Positions 56,151-64,000 of a stretch of DNA of 64,000 bases are shown here, piece by piece. The translations under genes and the position numbers were made by a program. The stretch is taken from assembly GCA_964211495.1 (NCBI GenBank), contig CAXORL010000001.1:124001-188000 (forward strand), written 5' to 3'. Every line of letters begins with the position of its first letter. Within the stretch, counting starts at the first letter, position 1. The notes under the pieces are model-generated. The model saw nothing but the letters and a program-made list of their open reading frames with translations, was not told the origin of the DNA and ran no database searches. The DNA comes from Faucicola osloensis_B. Lineage in GTDB: Bacteria; Pseudomonadota; Gammaproteobacteria; Pseudomonadales; Moraxellaceae.

Positions 56151-57680
56151 ATGTCAAACCAAGCAAAAGACACCGTAAATGAAGAAGTCCAAGACGTCAA
56201 CGAACTTATCAAACAACGTCACAGCAAACTTGATTTAATCAAACAAGCAGGCAAAAATCCTTACCCAAACCAATTCAAACGCAAAGAATATGCCCAAGAC
56301 TTGCAGCAGCAATTTGCCGATAAAGACAAAGAAGCATTAGCAAACAGCGATAAAGTCATGGTGACTGTCGCCGGTCGTATCATGCTTAAACGCGTGATGG
56401 GTAAAGCCAGCTTTGTCACCATTGCCGATATGACAGGTCGTATACAAGCCTATGTCAGCAAAAACGACTTGGGCGAAGAGATTTATAATGACTTTAAAAC
56501 ATGGGATATCGGTGACATTATTGGCGTGACAGGTTATGTATTTCGTACCAACACCGGTGAATTATCTGTGCATGCCACCGAAGTACAGTTATTAACCAAA
56601 TCACTACGCCCACTACCAGACAAATTTCATGGGTTAAGCGATACTGAGGCTCGTTATCGTAGCCGTCATCTTGACCTGATGACCAATGAAGACAGCCGTA
56701 ACGCCTTTATTATCCGTAGTAAAGTCATTGCTGGTATTCGTGAGTATATGCTTAACGAGCGTTACATGGAGGTTGAAACCCCGATGATGCACGTCATTCC
56801 AGGCGGTGCGGTGGCTCGTCCATTTGTCACCCATCATAATGCGCTCGATATGCCGCTTTTTTTACGCATTGCGCCAGAGTTATACTTAAAACGTCTAGTC
56901 GTCGGTGGTTTTGAGCGTGTGTTTGAGATTAACCGCAATTTTCGTAACGAAGGGGTATCGGCGCGTCACAACCCAGAATTTACCATGATTGAGTTTTATC
57001 AAGCCTATGCCGATTATGAAGATTTGATGAAACTGACTGAAAATATGTTTGAAAAACTGGCAAATGATATTTTAGGTACCACGGAGATTGATTATCAAGG
57101 TGAAGCAATTAGTTTTAAAGCACCTTTTGAACGCTTGCCAATGACCAAAGCGATTGAAAAATATGCGGATAATTTTGACATGAGCAAAATTGCAGACCGT
57201 GATTATCTAGCGGATTATGCCAAAAACGTACTCAAACAAGACGTTAAAGATATCTTTGGGATTGGCAAACTGCAAACCATCATCTTTGAAGAAACCGCAG
57301 AAACCAAACTGCGTCAACCAACCTTCGTCACAGAATATCCTGCCGAAACCTCACCGCTAGCACGCCGTAACGATGACAATAGCGAGATTACTGACCGTTT
57401 TGAACTATTTATCGGCGGGCGTGAGATTGCCAACGGCTTTAGCGAACTCAATGACCCAATCGACCAAGCCGAGCGGTTTAAACAACAAGTGGCTGAGAAA
57501 GACGCAGGCGATGACGAAGCGATGCATTATGATGCAGAGTTTATCGAAGCATTGTCCTATGGCTTGCCACCCACTGCAGGCGAGGGCATCGGTATTGACC
57601 GTTTAGTGATGTTATTTACCAATGCACCGAGTATTCGTGATGTGATTTTGTTTCCGCATATGCGCCGCAAAGACGTCTAA
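56151..57680 (+). CDS. lysS: Lysyl-tRNA synthetase, class II
   Basis: Charges tRNA-Lys. The length of 509 residues is normal. The N-terminal OB-fold anticodon-binding domain (about 65-180, VAGRIMLKRVMGKASFVTI) is followed by class II motif 2 (FEINRNFRNEGVSARHNPEF) and motif 3 (GEGIGIDRLVMLF). The insertion and the KLRQPTFVTEYPAETSPLAR substrate loop are present. Strong bidirectional-looking terminator after the gene. Confidence 0.97.
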   Translation: MSNQAKDTVNEEVQDVNELIKQRHSKLDLIKQAGKNPYPNQFKRKEYAQDLQQQFADKDKEALANSDKVMVTVAGRIMLKRVMGKASFVTIADMTGRIQAYVSKNDLGEEIYNDFKTWDIGDIIGVTGYVFRTNTGELSVHATEVQLLTKSLRPLPDKFHGLSDTEARYRSRHLDLMTNEDSRNAFIIRSKVIAGIREYMLNERYMEVETPMMHVIPGGAVARPFVTHHNALDMPLFLRIAPELYLKRLVVGGFERVFEINRNFRNEGVSARHNPEFTMIEFYQAYADYEDLMKLTENMFEKLANDILGTTEIDYQGEAISFKAPFERLPMTKAIEKYADNFDMSKIADRDYLADYAKNVLKQDVKDIFGIGKLQTIIFEETAETKLRQPTFVTEYPAETSPLARRNDDNSEITDRFELFIGGREIANGFSELNDPIDQAERFKQQVAEKDAGDDEAMHYDAEFIEALSYGLPPTAGEGIGIDRLVMLFTNAPSIRDVILFPHMRRKDV

Positions 57681-57717
57681 AAAATGCCAATACAGCGTTA
57701 ATATAGCGATAGCTTTC

Positions 57718-57753
57718 AAAACCGCAGTCATTATGGTGACTGCGGTTTTTTTA
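57718..57753 (+). terminator. Terminator after lysS
   Basis: AAACCGCAGTCA / TGACTGCGGTTT, 12-bp stem with a tiny loop, T7. Confidence 0.9.
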
Positions 57754-57936
57754 TGATAATCCAGTCCTCAACAAAGCCAACCCTTACCCTTATTGAAGCC
57801 AGTAATATCAAAGATATCTTTTGAAACAAAACTAATAAAAAATCGGCTCAACTCACCAAATAATCAGTGTTAGACTAAACTGTATTTTTCGCTCAAACCC
57901 GTCTATTTTCTGACCTATCGTTGAGAAACGTTGACT

Positions 57937-59289
57937 ATGACAGACCCCCGTTCAGACAAGCCTTTGGAAACCCCGCCCGTTTTGCCGCCTACGTATCGTA
58001 AACCTAACAAATTTACTCTAATACTACCCTGGATTTTGTTACTGCTACTGCTGTTGGCGGGCTTGTGGATGATGACCAAGCCACATCTGCCTTGGCAAAA
58101 AAATCAAGCGGTGGTAGCCAGTCAGCCCGGTTGGCAGCCGCCCAAATCTGAGCCTGTCGATACCAAAAAACTCGGTGACAATCCAAATGCTGCGGTGGCA
58201 TCTTATCACAATGCTGTCGCTGTCGCTGCCCAGTCAGTCGTCAATATCTATACCACGCAAAAAATCGAGGAGCATCCCTATATGAATGACCCGATGATGC
58301 GCCGCTATTTTGAATATCACGGTATCCCCAATGGCGAGAGCGATAATACCAATTTAGGCTCGGGGGTTATTATTTCGCAAGATGGATATATCGTCACCAA
58401 CTCGCATGTGATTTCCAAAGCCGATAATATTATCGTGATGCTTAATGATGGTCGCAAGGCAACGGCAAAAGTCATCGGCAGCGATGTGGAAAGTGATTTG
58501 GCGGTGATTAAAGTTGATTTGACAGGGCTGAAACCTTTAGGATTTCGTGAACAGTCGACCCAAGTGGGCGATGTGGTGTTGGCAATTGGCAACCCGTTTG
58601 GGGTCGGTCAAACCGTCACCCAAGGGATTATCTCGGCAACAGGGCGCACGGGACTGGGTATTAACACGGTGGAAGATTTTATCCAAACCGATGCCGCTAT
58701 CAATCCCGGTAACTCAGGGGGTGCGCTGGTTGATGCTTATGGTCAGCTGGTTGGTATCAACACCGCGATTTTTTCACGCTCGGGCGGCTCAATGGGCATT
58801 GGATTTGCCATTCCTACCGAGATTGTTAAGCTTGTAATGAATGGCATTATTAAAGATGGTAAAGTGCACCGCGGCTGGCTGGGGATTGAATTACAAAGTT
58901 CGATGAAAGACCCAACCAAGCTAGGTGATGACACGCAGGGCGTTGAAGTGATGAACGTGATGCGTGATGGTCCTGCCGCCAAAGCGGGCTTGCAAAAAGG
59001 GGATATCATCACCGCGATGGATAATAAACCTGTCAATGATGCTAATACACTGATTCAAATGGTCGCACGTAAAGCCCCCAACAGTGTGGTCAATCTACAA
59101 GTGATGCGTAATAAAGCGCAAAGCAGCGTCAATGTGACCCTAGGCGAAAGACAGCCCCAAGAGGCTTTGACCGAGCTACCCACCTCACAAAACTTTGACC
59201 AAAACAATGACGACGCTAATCAAAATGGCGCTAGCAATGAGGATGATATTCCAGCAGAATTAATGGAATTACTCAAAAAACATCATTAA
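57937..59289 (+). CDS. degS: Membrane-anchored HtrA protease (DegS/AlgW-like)
   Basis: A 450-residue periplasmic serine protease that would sense misfolded outer-membrane proteins and start sigma-E-type signalling. Start at 57937 (a TTG at 57931 is less likely). One N-terminal anchor helix (about 26-46, LILPWILLLLLLLAGLWMM), trypsin-like domain with His157 (TNSHV), Asp187 (SDLAVIKV) and Ser260 (GNSGGAL), and one PDZ domain (about 315-405). An acidic Asn/Asp-rich tail ends the protein. A single PDZ and an uncleaved anchor favour DegS/AlgW over DegP. Confidence 0.85.
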   Translation: MTDPRSDKPLETPPVLPPTYRKPNKFTLILPWILLLLLLLAGLWMMTKPHLPWQKNQAVVASQPGWQPPKSEPVDTKKLGDNPNAAVASYHNAVAVAAQSVVNIYTTQKIEEHPYMNDPMMRRYFEYHGIPNGESDNTNLGSGVIISQDGYIVTNSHVISKADNIIVMLNDGRKATAKVIGSDVESDLAVIKVDLTGLKPLGFREQSTQVGDVVLAIGNPFGVGQTVTQGIISATGRTGLGINTVEDFIQTDAAINPGNSGGALVDAYGQLVGINTAIFSRSGGSMGIGFAIPTEIVKLVMNGIIKDGKVHRGWLGIELQSSMKDPTKLGDDTQGVEVMNVMRDGPAAKAGLQKGDIITAMDNKPVNDANTLIQMVARKAPNSVVNLQVMRNKAQSSVNVTLGERQPQEALTELPTSQNFDQNNDDANQNGASNEDDIPAELMELLKKHH

Positions 59290-59375
59290 ACATTATTCAA
59301 AACTTCAAAAGTTCGATGCGTTGCGGCTAGCCGGGTGCTTTACTTGCGCTGGCTGCCGGCTGTGATTAGCTGTTT

Positions 59376-60179
59376 TCATTGCCTGCTTTCATTACCAGCT
59401 AAAGTCAAACCACGCCCGCCATCCACGGCAATAATCTGCCCTGTGATATATGGGGCAGCTGCCAAAAATACCGCCACTTGCGCGATATCTTGCGGTGTGC
59501 CAATTCTTTTTAACGGTACGGCATGGCAGATTTTTTCAATCGTTTCAGCGGTGAGCGCTTGCTCAGTGCCTTCTATGGGTAAAATGTTAATACCCGGCGC
59601 AATGCCATTGACGCGGATATCGGGCGCTAGTTCGATTGCTAGCGACTGCACCATCATTTGGTGCGCGGCTTTTGCCATGTTATAGACCGTATAACCCCCA
59701 AATGGCTTGCCATTGGCATGAATATCCAAAATGCTGATAATGCAGCCTTGCGATTTTTGTAGATAAGGATATAAATGCTGGCTGATAAATAACGGGGTTT
59801 GCGCATTGGTCAAAAATAAATTTTGCCAGTCTTGCTGAGAGATTTGACCAAAGGGCGTCGGGTAAAACCGTGAGGCATTATGAACCAAACAATCCAATCG
59901 ACCAAAACTGTTAATTATGCGCCAAGTCAATTGTGGCAGCGTTTCAAAATCCTCTAAATTCCCTTGCACGCTTTTTGCTGACTGTGGACGAATGGCATTA
60001 CAGTAATCAACAAGTTCCATGGCTTCTGATTCACTGGTATGGTAATGGATAATGATATTATAATTGGCTTGGTGCAGTGCCAGCACAAGCGCCCGACCAA
60101 TTCGTTTGGCGCCACCTGTGACACACGCCACACGGCACGGATTGGATACTTCGCTTATCGCGGCTTGCTTCAACATCAT
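59376..60179 (-). CDS. folM: Short-chain dehydrogenase, pteridine reductase-type
   Basis: A 267-residue NADPH-dependent SDR. The nucleotide loop TGGAKRIGRA (21-30) has the Arg characteristic of pteridine reductases, followed by LVHNASRFYPTP, DIHANGKPFGGYTVYNMAKA with catalytic Tyr166 and Lys170 and Asp152 in place of the usual Ser, and VNGIAPG. That combination is the signature of FolM/PTR1, which reduces dihydromonapterin or dihydrofolate. The first two codons are both ATG. Convergent with the protease gene. Confidence 0.85.
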   Translation of the reverse strand: MMLKQAAISEVSNPCRVACVTGGAKRIGRALVLALHQANYNIIIHYHTSESEAMELVDYCNAIRPQSAKSVQGNLEDFETLPQLTWRIINSFGRLDCLVHNASRFYPTPFGQISQQDWQNLFLTNAQTPLFISQHLYPYLQKSQGCIISILDIHANGKPFGGYTVYNMAKAAHQMMVQSLAIELAPDIRVNGIAPGINILPIEGTEQALTAETIEKICHAVPLKRIGTPQDIAQVAVFLAAAPYITGQIIAVDGGRGLTLAGNESRQ

Positions 60180-60289
60180 TTGCTACCTATGTTTATTTGA
60201 TTAAGCGTTTATTTGATTAAGCGGTTTGTCGTTTTAATCATTTATGCTTTAATCCATATGAGCCCAATTGGTTGGGATTGGAAAACCCC

Positions 60290-60403
60290 ATGATTATCAC
60301 ACACCTTGAACGAGCGACACAACTTTATCAAGCGCTGCAGGATTATCAGCAAAGCACCTATGCCTTTAGCCAAAGCCTCACCGAATCATGCACCAAGTCC
60401 TAA
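60290..60403 (+). CDS. Possible 37-residue ORF between folM and secB
   Basis: ATG at 60290, 37 codons, TAA; helical Gln-rich peptide (MIITHLERATQLYQALQDYQ). The upstream GGAAAACCCC is a poor ribosome-binding site. It may be a remnant of a larger gene. The surrounding 60180-60522 interval otherwise holds only a terminator and short repeats. Confidence 0.25.
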   Translation: MIITHLERATQLYQALQDYQQSTYAFSQSLTESCTKS

Positions 60404-60429
60404 CGATTTACCTTAAATTTACATAAAAG

Positions 60430-60460
60430 AAGAGCAGGGGTTACCCTGCTCTTAATTTTT
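60430..60460. terminator. Bidirectional terminator downstream of secB
   Basis: AAGAGCAGGG / CCCTGCTCTT, 4-base loop, T-rich on both sides. Serves secB on the minus strand and could serve the short plus ORF. Confidence 0.75.
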
Positions 60461-60464
60461 GACA

Positions 60465-60535
60465 CTGAAAATTAGTTAACTTTAAAATTAGTTAGCTTTA
60501 AAATAATTACCTTTAAAAAAAATTAGTTACCTTGC
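60465..60535. repeat. Degenerate tandem repeats overlapping the secB stop
   Basis: About four copies of a 16-19-base unit (AAAATTAGTTAACTTT, AAAATTAGTTAGCTTT, AAAATAATTACCTTT, AAAATTAGTTACCTTG). The last copy contains the secB stop and final codons. Confidence 0.55.
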
Positions 60536-60954
60536 TCAAGCGTTTGTTGATAGGCTTGGTCAAAATTGACTGGCGCAAGTAACAATTGTGGGAAGCTACC
60601 ACGGGTCACAATGTCACTGACCACTTCACGGGCATAAGGGAACAATACGTTTGGACAATATGCACCTAAAATTGCGCCCAATTGTTCTTCAGGGATATTT
60701 TGCAACATAAAGATGCCCGCTTGGTGTACCTCTGCGATAAATGCGGTTTCACCACCGTTATTGGCAGTTACATTAACGGTTAATATCACTTGGTAGTGGT
60801 CATCATCCAACTTTTCAGCGGCACTTGATAGGTTGATATCAAGCTCTGGTTGCCATTCACGGGTGAATACATCTGCACCCGGTACTTCTAATGACATATC
60901 TTTAACATAGATACGTTCTAGCGCCAGTTGTGGTAAGTTTTGTTCGTCTGCCAT
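60523..60954 (-). CDS. secB: Protein-export chaperone SecB
   Basis: A 143-residue tetrameric chaperone that keeps preproteins unfolded and passes them to SecA. The IYVKDMSLEVPGADVFTREW start, LDINLSSAAEKLDDDHYQVIL and the C-terminal FPYAREVVSDIVTRGSFPQL, LLAPVNFD are all family hallmarks. Divergent from typical E. coli order only by the absence of gpsA; grxC and the rhodanese gene lie upstream on the same strand. Confidence 0.96.
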   Translation of the reverse strand: MADEQNLPQLALERIYVKDMSLEVPGADVFTREWQPELDINLSSAAEKLDDDHYQVILTVNVTANNGGETAFIAEVHQAGIFMLQNIPEEQLGAILGAYCPNVLFPYAREVVSDIVTRGSFPQLLLAPVNFDQAYQQTLEQGN

Positions 60955-61106
60955 GGTAGTGTCCTCAATTAACTGTTTTTACGTTGATTATAACAATATG
61001 ACAGCTTTAACTTTGTTTAAAAAAAAGTCTAAAAACTATCACCTGTATTTATAATGGGGGTTGCTTATCTAAAAAGTTCTAGTAAAGTTTTTTAATCTGC
61101 GAACGG

Positions 61107-61367
61107 TTAATCCGCTAATAGACCATCAAGTTTGCCTTGACGCTCAAGACCGGCAAGTTGGTCATAACCACCGATAAAATTATCGCCAATAAAAATTTGC
61201 GGTACTGTGCGGTAGTTATTGGTTTTTTGCGCCAATGCCTGACGTTCCTCTGTGGTCACATCATACATGTTAACTTCTTCAAATGCTTGGCCTTTGTTTT
61301 TTAATAGCATTTTAGCTTGCATACAGTAGGGGCAAGTCGGTGTGGTATAAATTTTCACCATAGCCAT
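61107..61367 (-). CDS. grxC: Glutaredoxin 3
   Basis: An 86-residue GSH-dependent thiol oxidoreductase. Active site TCPYC with Cys12 and Cys15, the cis-proline TVPQIFI and the GGYDQLAGLE glutathione-binding segment are present. Upstream of secB on the same strand, 152 bases away. Confidence 0.96.
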   Translation of the reverse strand: MAMVKIYTTPTCPYCMQAKMLLKNKGQAFEEVNMYDVTTEERQALAQKTNNYRTVPQIFIGDNFIGGYDQLAGLERQGKLDGLLAD

Positions 61368-61501
61368 AACAATCTCCTTATTTCTGGATTTTTTAAAATG
61401 GGTTAAAAGCTTATTATCAGATACCGATGAGATAATAAAGCGTTATTGATGGTTATGGGGCTTGGCGATTTAAATTTCAAATTGTGAACAGCCAACCAGT
61501 C

Positions 61502-61942
61502 TTATTTGGTTTTGCCGGGCACGGTTTTTTCTACCACTAGAGGTAAACCTGCGGCTTGCCAATTGGTAATACCACCATCGAGACGATAAACGTTGTCGTT
61601 ACCAATCATCGCCACGGCGGTACCCGCGGTCATACCCATTTGGCAAACGATGATAATAGGATGGTCGGCGCTGCGAAGTGCGTCAACGTGATCTTTTAGC
61701 TCAGTAAACGGGATATTGCGGCTGCCTTTGATATAGCCTTTTTCAAAATCTTTTCGCGGGCGGATATCAATCAGCTGAGCGTTTTGGTTGTTAACCATCA
61801 AGCCCACTGCATTTGGATTGATTTTTTTGCCGCCGCGTTTGTTCTCAAGCATAAAAAATAGCACAATTAGCACAAACATGGTGCCAAATAAAAATGGGTG
61901 ATGACCCATAAACTCAAACCAACGTTCCAAGATATCCTCCAC
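61502..61942 (-). CDS. Membrane-anchored rhodanese (YibN-like)
   Basis: A 146-residue protein: an N-terminal transmembrane helix (about 14-32, HPFLFGTMFVLIVLFFMLE) and a rhodanese domain (47-135) with catalytic Cys100 in VCQMGMTAG and the GSRNIPFTEL entry. Same position as yibN next to grxC-secB in E. coli. Its sulfur acceptor is unknown; recent work connects YibN to the Sec machinery, which would fit the neighbour secB. Confidence 0.88.
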   Translation of the reverse strand: MEDILERWFEFMGHHPFLFGTMFVLIVLFFMLENKRGGKKINPNAVGLMVNNQNAQLIDIRPRKDFEKGYIKGSRNIPFTELKDHVDALRSADHPIIIVCQMGMTAGTAVAMIGNDNVYRLDGGITNWQAAGLPLVVEKTVPGKTK

Positions 61943-62073
61943 AGGGGCATGTCGTCAAAATTATCGTTTGATTGCCCATAAAAAATTGACTGTATTATAA
62001 CGGTAGTTGTCAATTTTAAGAAACTTTTATTTAGTCTAATATTTGGTCTACTATTTAGTCTAAAATCGCAAGC

Positions 62074-63144
62074 TTAAAAATCCTGCGAGGCCGCTTCTTG
62101 TTGTAGGAGCACCAAATTCTCCACCCGCCTTGCTAGCACCTGTCCATCTGTCATCGCCTGCCACATCGCACAATTGGGCGTGGACTCGGTATGTTTGCAA
62201 TCTCGAAAACGGCAGTAGGGTGCAAGCGGCGCAAGCTCGATAAAGCCTTGCAAAATATCATCAGGTGTCAAATGCCAAAGCCCATATTCGCGAATACCGG
62301 GTGTATCAATAATGGCGCCTTTGCTGAGCGCTATCGGGTCAAACGCTAAAAATCGACTGGTGGTAGTGGTATGTTGACCCAACTGTGAAATGGTTGAAAT
62401 TTCATTGACTGATTGTCCCGCAGCAGGCAATAACTGGTTGACCAAGCTGCTTTTACCAACCCCTGATTGACCAGCAAAAATCACGTTCTTACCGGCAACC
62501 GTGTTTTTTAGTTCGGTTAAGTCACCATTCGATTGGGTCACCAAGGTGGCATAGCCAAGCTGTTGATAGGCTGAAAGTAGCTCTGTCACGTCACTATGAC
62601 TGCCATCTGCCAACAAATCGGCTTTATTTAAAATCAGCAATGGCGTGATGTCTGAGTGATGGCAAGCCACCAAATACCGATCAATCAGCTGGGCAGACGG
62701 TAGCGGCAGCGGCGCAAATACGACTGCTAAAATATCAACATTGGCGGCGATGGGTTTGAGCTTGTGATAACGGTCGGGGCGGTTGATGATGCTTTGTCTA
62801 TCATAAATCGCTTCAATGCGCCCAAGCCCTGTATTTGGGTCAGCGACAAAGCGGACTTTATCTCCAGTGGCAATCAGTGGCAAGTTGGTACGGGTATGAC
62901 AACGCCAAACACTGTGCAGGGTGATGGGTTGCCAAAACGGTTCTGGCTCGTCAGCGGCGACAATCGGTTTTTCAGGCAGGGTTTGCGGTAAGCTAGTGGC
63001 TTGGACTTCGAGCTGCTTGCCGAAGTTTGCGACAACAATGCCATCCATCAGCTGGGCATCGTCCAGCACTTGCTGGGATTTTTGTTGTTTTTGGATGCGG
63101 CGGGTTTGCTGGTCAGTGAGTTTACGTTTACGGATTAACGCCAT
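62074..63144 (-). CDS. rsgA: Ribosome small-subunit GTPase RsgA
   Basis: A 356-residue circularly permuted GTPase that acts in 30S maturation. The order G4 (LILNKADLL), G1 (GQSGVGKSSLVNQLL), G3 (DTPGIREYGL) shows the permutation. An N-terminal OB-like domain (about 50-120) and a C-terminal zinc finger CRFRDCKHTESTPNC are present. Divergently placed from orn, as in many gammaproteobacteria. Confidence 0.96.
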   Translation of the reverse strand: MALIRKRKLTDQQTRRIQKQQKSQQVLDDAQLMDGIVVANFGKQLEVQATSLPQTLPEKPIVAADEPEPFWQPITLHSVWRCHTRTNLPLIATGDKVRFVADPNTGLGRIEAIYDRQSIINRPDRYHKLKPIAANVDILAVVFAPLPLPSAQLIDRYLVACHHSDITPLLILNKADLLADGSHSDVTELLSAYQQLGYATLVTQSNGDLTELKNTVAGKNVIFAGQSGVGKSSLVNQLLPAAGQSVNEISTISQLGQHTTTTSRFLAFDPIALSKGAIIDTPGIREYGLWHLTPDDILQGFIELAPLAPYCRFRDCKHTESTPNCAMWQAMTDGQVLARRVENLVLLQQEAASQDF

Positions 63145-63328
63145 ACGCTATCTACTACATCAGCCACTAGGGGATTTTTTACCATACTAACACCTTATAA
63201 AATTCTGCAATACTTTCGGACATCACTACATGAGCACGCATGAGCAATCGCCAACAAAACCGATATTTTACCTGTAAAATCTGCTAAGATGGCGGATTAT
63301 TTGTTAAAGAGTATGAAAAGGCAACAGT

Positions 63329-63880
63329 ATGGCGGTTGATAAAAAACATCTGATTTGGATTGACCTTGAAATGACAGGTCTAGATACCCTCAACGATACC
63401 ATCATCGAGATAGCGACGATAGTGACTGACAGTGAACTCAATATCCTAGCCGAAGGTCCTGTGTTTGCCATCCATACCCCTGACATTGTGCTCAACAGCA
63501 TGGATGATTGGAACACGCGCCAACATGGGCAATCGGGGCTGATTGACCGTATTCGCCGTAGTAACGTGACGATGGCTCAAGCAGAAACCGAAACCATTGC
63601 ATTTTTGAGTAAATATGTCGAATCAGGACGCTCACCGATGTGTGGCAATTCGATTTGCCAAGACAGACGGTTTTTGGCACGTCAAATGCCAACGCTTGAG
63701 CGGTTTTTTCATTACCGCAATTTAGATGTGTCAACGGTCAAAGAGCTGGCTTATCGCTGGCGCCCCGATATTTTGTCAAGCTTTGAGAAAAAAGGTAATC
63801 ATTTGGCACTTGATGATATCCGTGATTCGATTCGTGAACTGCGCCACTATAAACAGCATTTTTTTAAGTTTATTGGTTAA
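63329..63880 (+). CDS. orn: Oligoribonuclease
   Basis: A 183-residue DEDDh 3'-5' exonuclease that degrades dinucleotides (nanoRNA) at the end of RNA turnover. Exo I IWIDLEMTGLD (Asp12, Glu14), Exo II GNSICQDRRFL and Exo III HLALDDIRDSI are present. Essential in many bacteria. ATG preceded by AAAGGCAAC. The last 120 bases of the window after the stop show no feature I can support. Confidence 0.97.
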   Translation: MAVDKKHLIWIDLEMTGLDTLNDTIIEIATIVTDSELNILAEGPVFAIHTPDIVLNSMDDWNTRQHGQSGLIDRIRRSNVTMAQAETETIAFLSKYVESGRSPMCGNSICQDRRFLARQMPTLERFFHYRNLDVSTVKELAYRWRPDILSSFEKKGNHLALDDIRDSIRELRHYKQHFFKFIG

Positions 63881-64000
63881 CAGTAAAATTTTTAAAACGA
63901 TACAATTCATATCATAATACTTGAAATTATCCAAAATTTTAGGCATCATAAGCTGACAAAAGGAATTTGTTAGGTTGACTTGGTACAAGTAAATCGAGAT

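Noticed and set aside
63776..63988. Minus-strand ORF at the right edge
   Set aside because: Overlaps the end of orn antisense, with no ribosome-binding site or recognisable domain.

Overview
The window is a gammaproteobacterial chromosome segment, most likely Moraxellaceae (a Moraxella osloensis/Faucicola-type organism). That placement is an inference from moderate G+C, the housekeeping gene sets prmB-aroC and secB-grxC-rhodanese, and general protein character; no search was run. A complete-looking temperate prophage of about 36.2 kb is inserted in the 3' half of a tRNA-Leu(UAA) gene and splits the host DNA into two flanks.

Left host flank (1-13997): the end of prmB, aroC, a divergent HolD-like gene, serC, a yej-type peptide ABC importer (yejA, yejB, yejE, yejF) with gloB lying inside it, a 14-helix MFS exporter and a GspE/PilB-family secretion ATPase. 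Right host flank (50302-64000): tRNA-Leu, tRNA-Cys, folD, a small-protein methyltransferase, a KAS III-type enzyme, prfA, a membrane protein and a lipoprotein, lysS, a membrane-anchored DegS/AlgW-type protease, folM, secB, grxC, a membrane rhodanese, rsgA and orn.

Prophage (13998-50301, bounded by a perfect 57-bp direct repeat). The layout is a lambda-like early half joined to a P22-like podovirus head and tail half. Leftward early operon (19289 to 14335): small proteins, a YqaJ-type exonuclease, RecT and a chain of tightly overlapping small genes. Immunity: LexA-like CI (minus) and Cro (plus) face each other. I found six copies of one 19-bp operator, three between cI and cro and three at the leftward promoter. 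One copy sits on the same -10 hexamer in both PR and PL. Downstream of cI, in the direction transcribed in a lysogen, lies an accessory block: an exported protein, two small proteins (one membrane), a 5-cytosine DNA methyltransferase and a MORC/MutL-like GHKL ATPase, ending in two tandem terminators. This block is the best candidate for an undescribed defence or lysogenic-conversion system.

Rightward early genes are cro, a CII-like activator, a DUF1376/DnaT-like replication protein, a DnaC-like loader, RusA and a Q-like antiterminator. Directly after Q come a candidate late promoter and terminator, a phage tRNA-Trp with its own terminator, then terminase, portal, scaffold, coat, gp4- and gp10-like proteins, ejection proteins, a lysozyme-like protein with C-terminal repeats, a self-contained moron gene, a tailspike and the lysis genes. 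At least six intrinsic terminators interrupt this late operon, which fits processive antitermination by Q. The integrase and two accessory genes are transcribed leftward at the right end.
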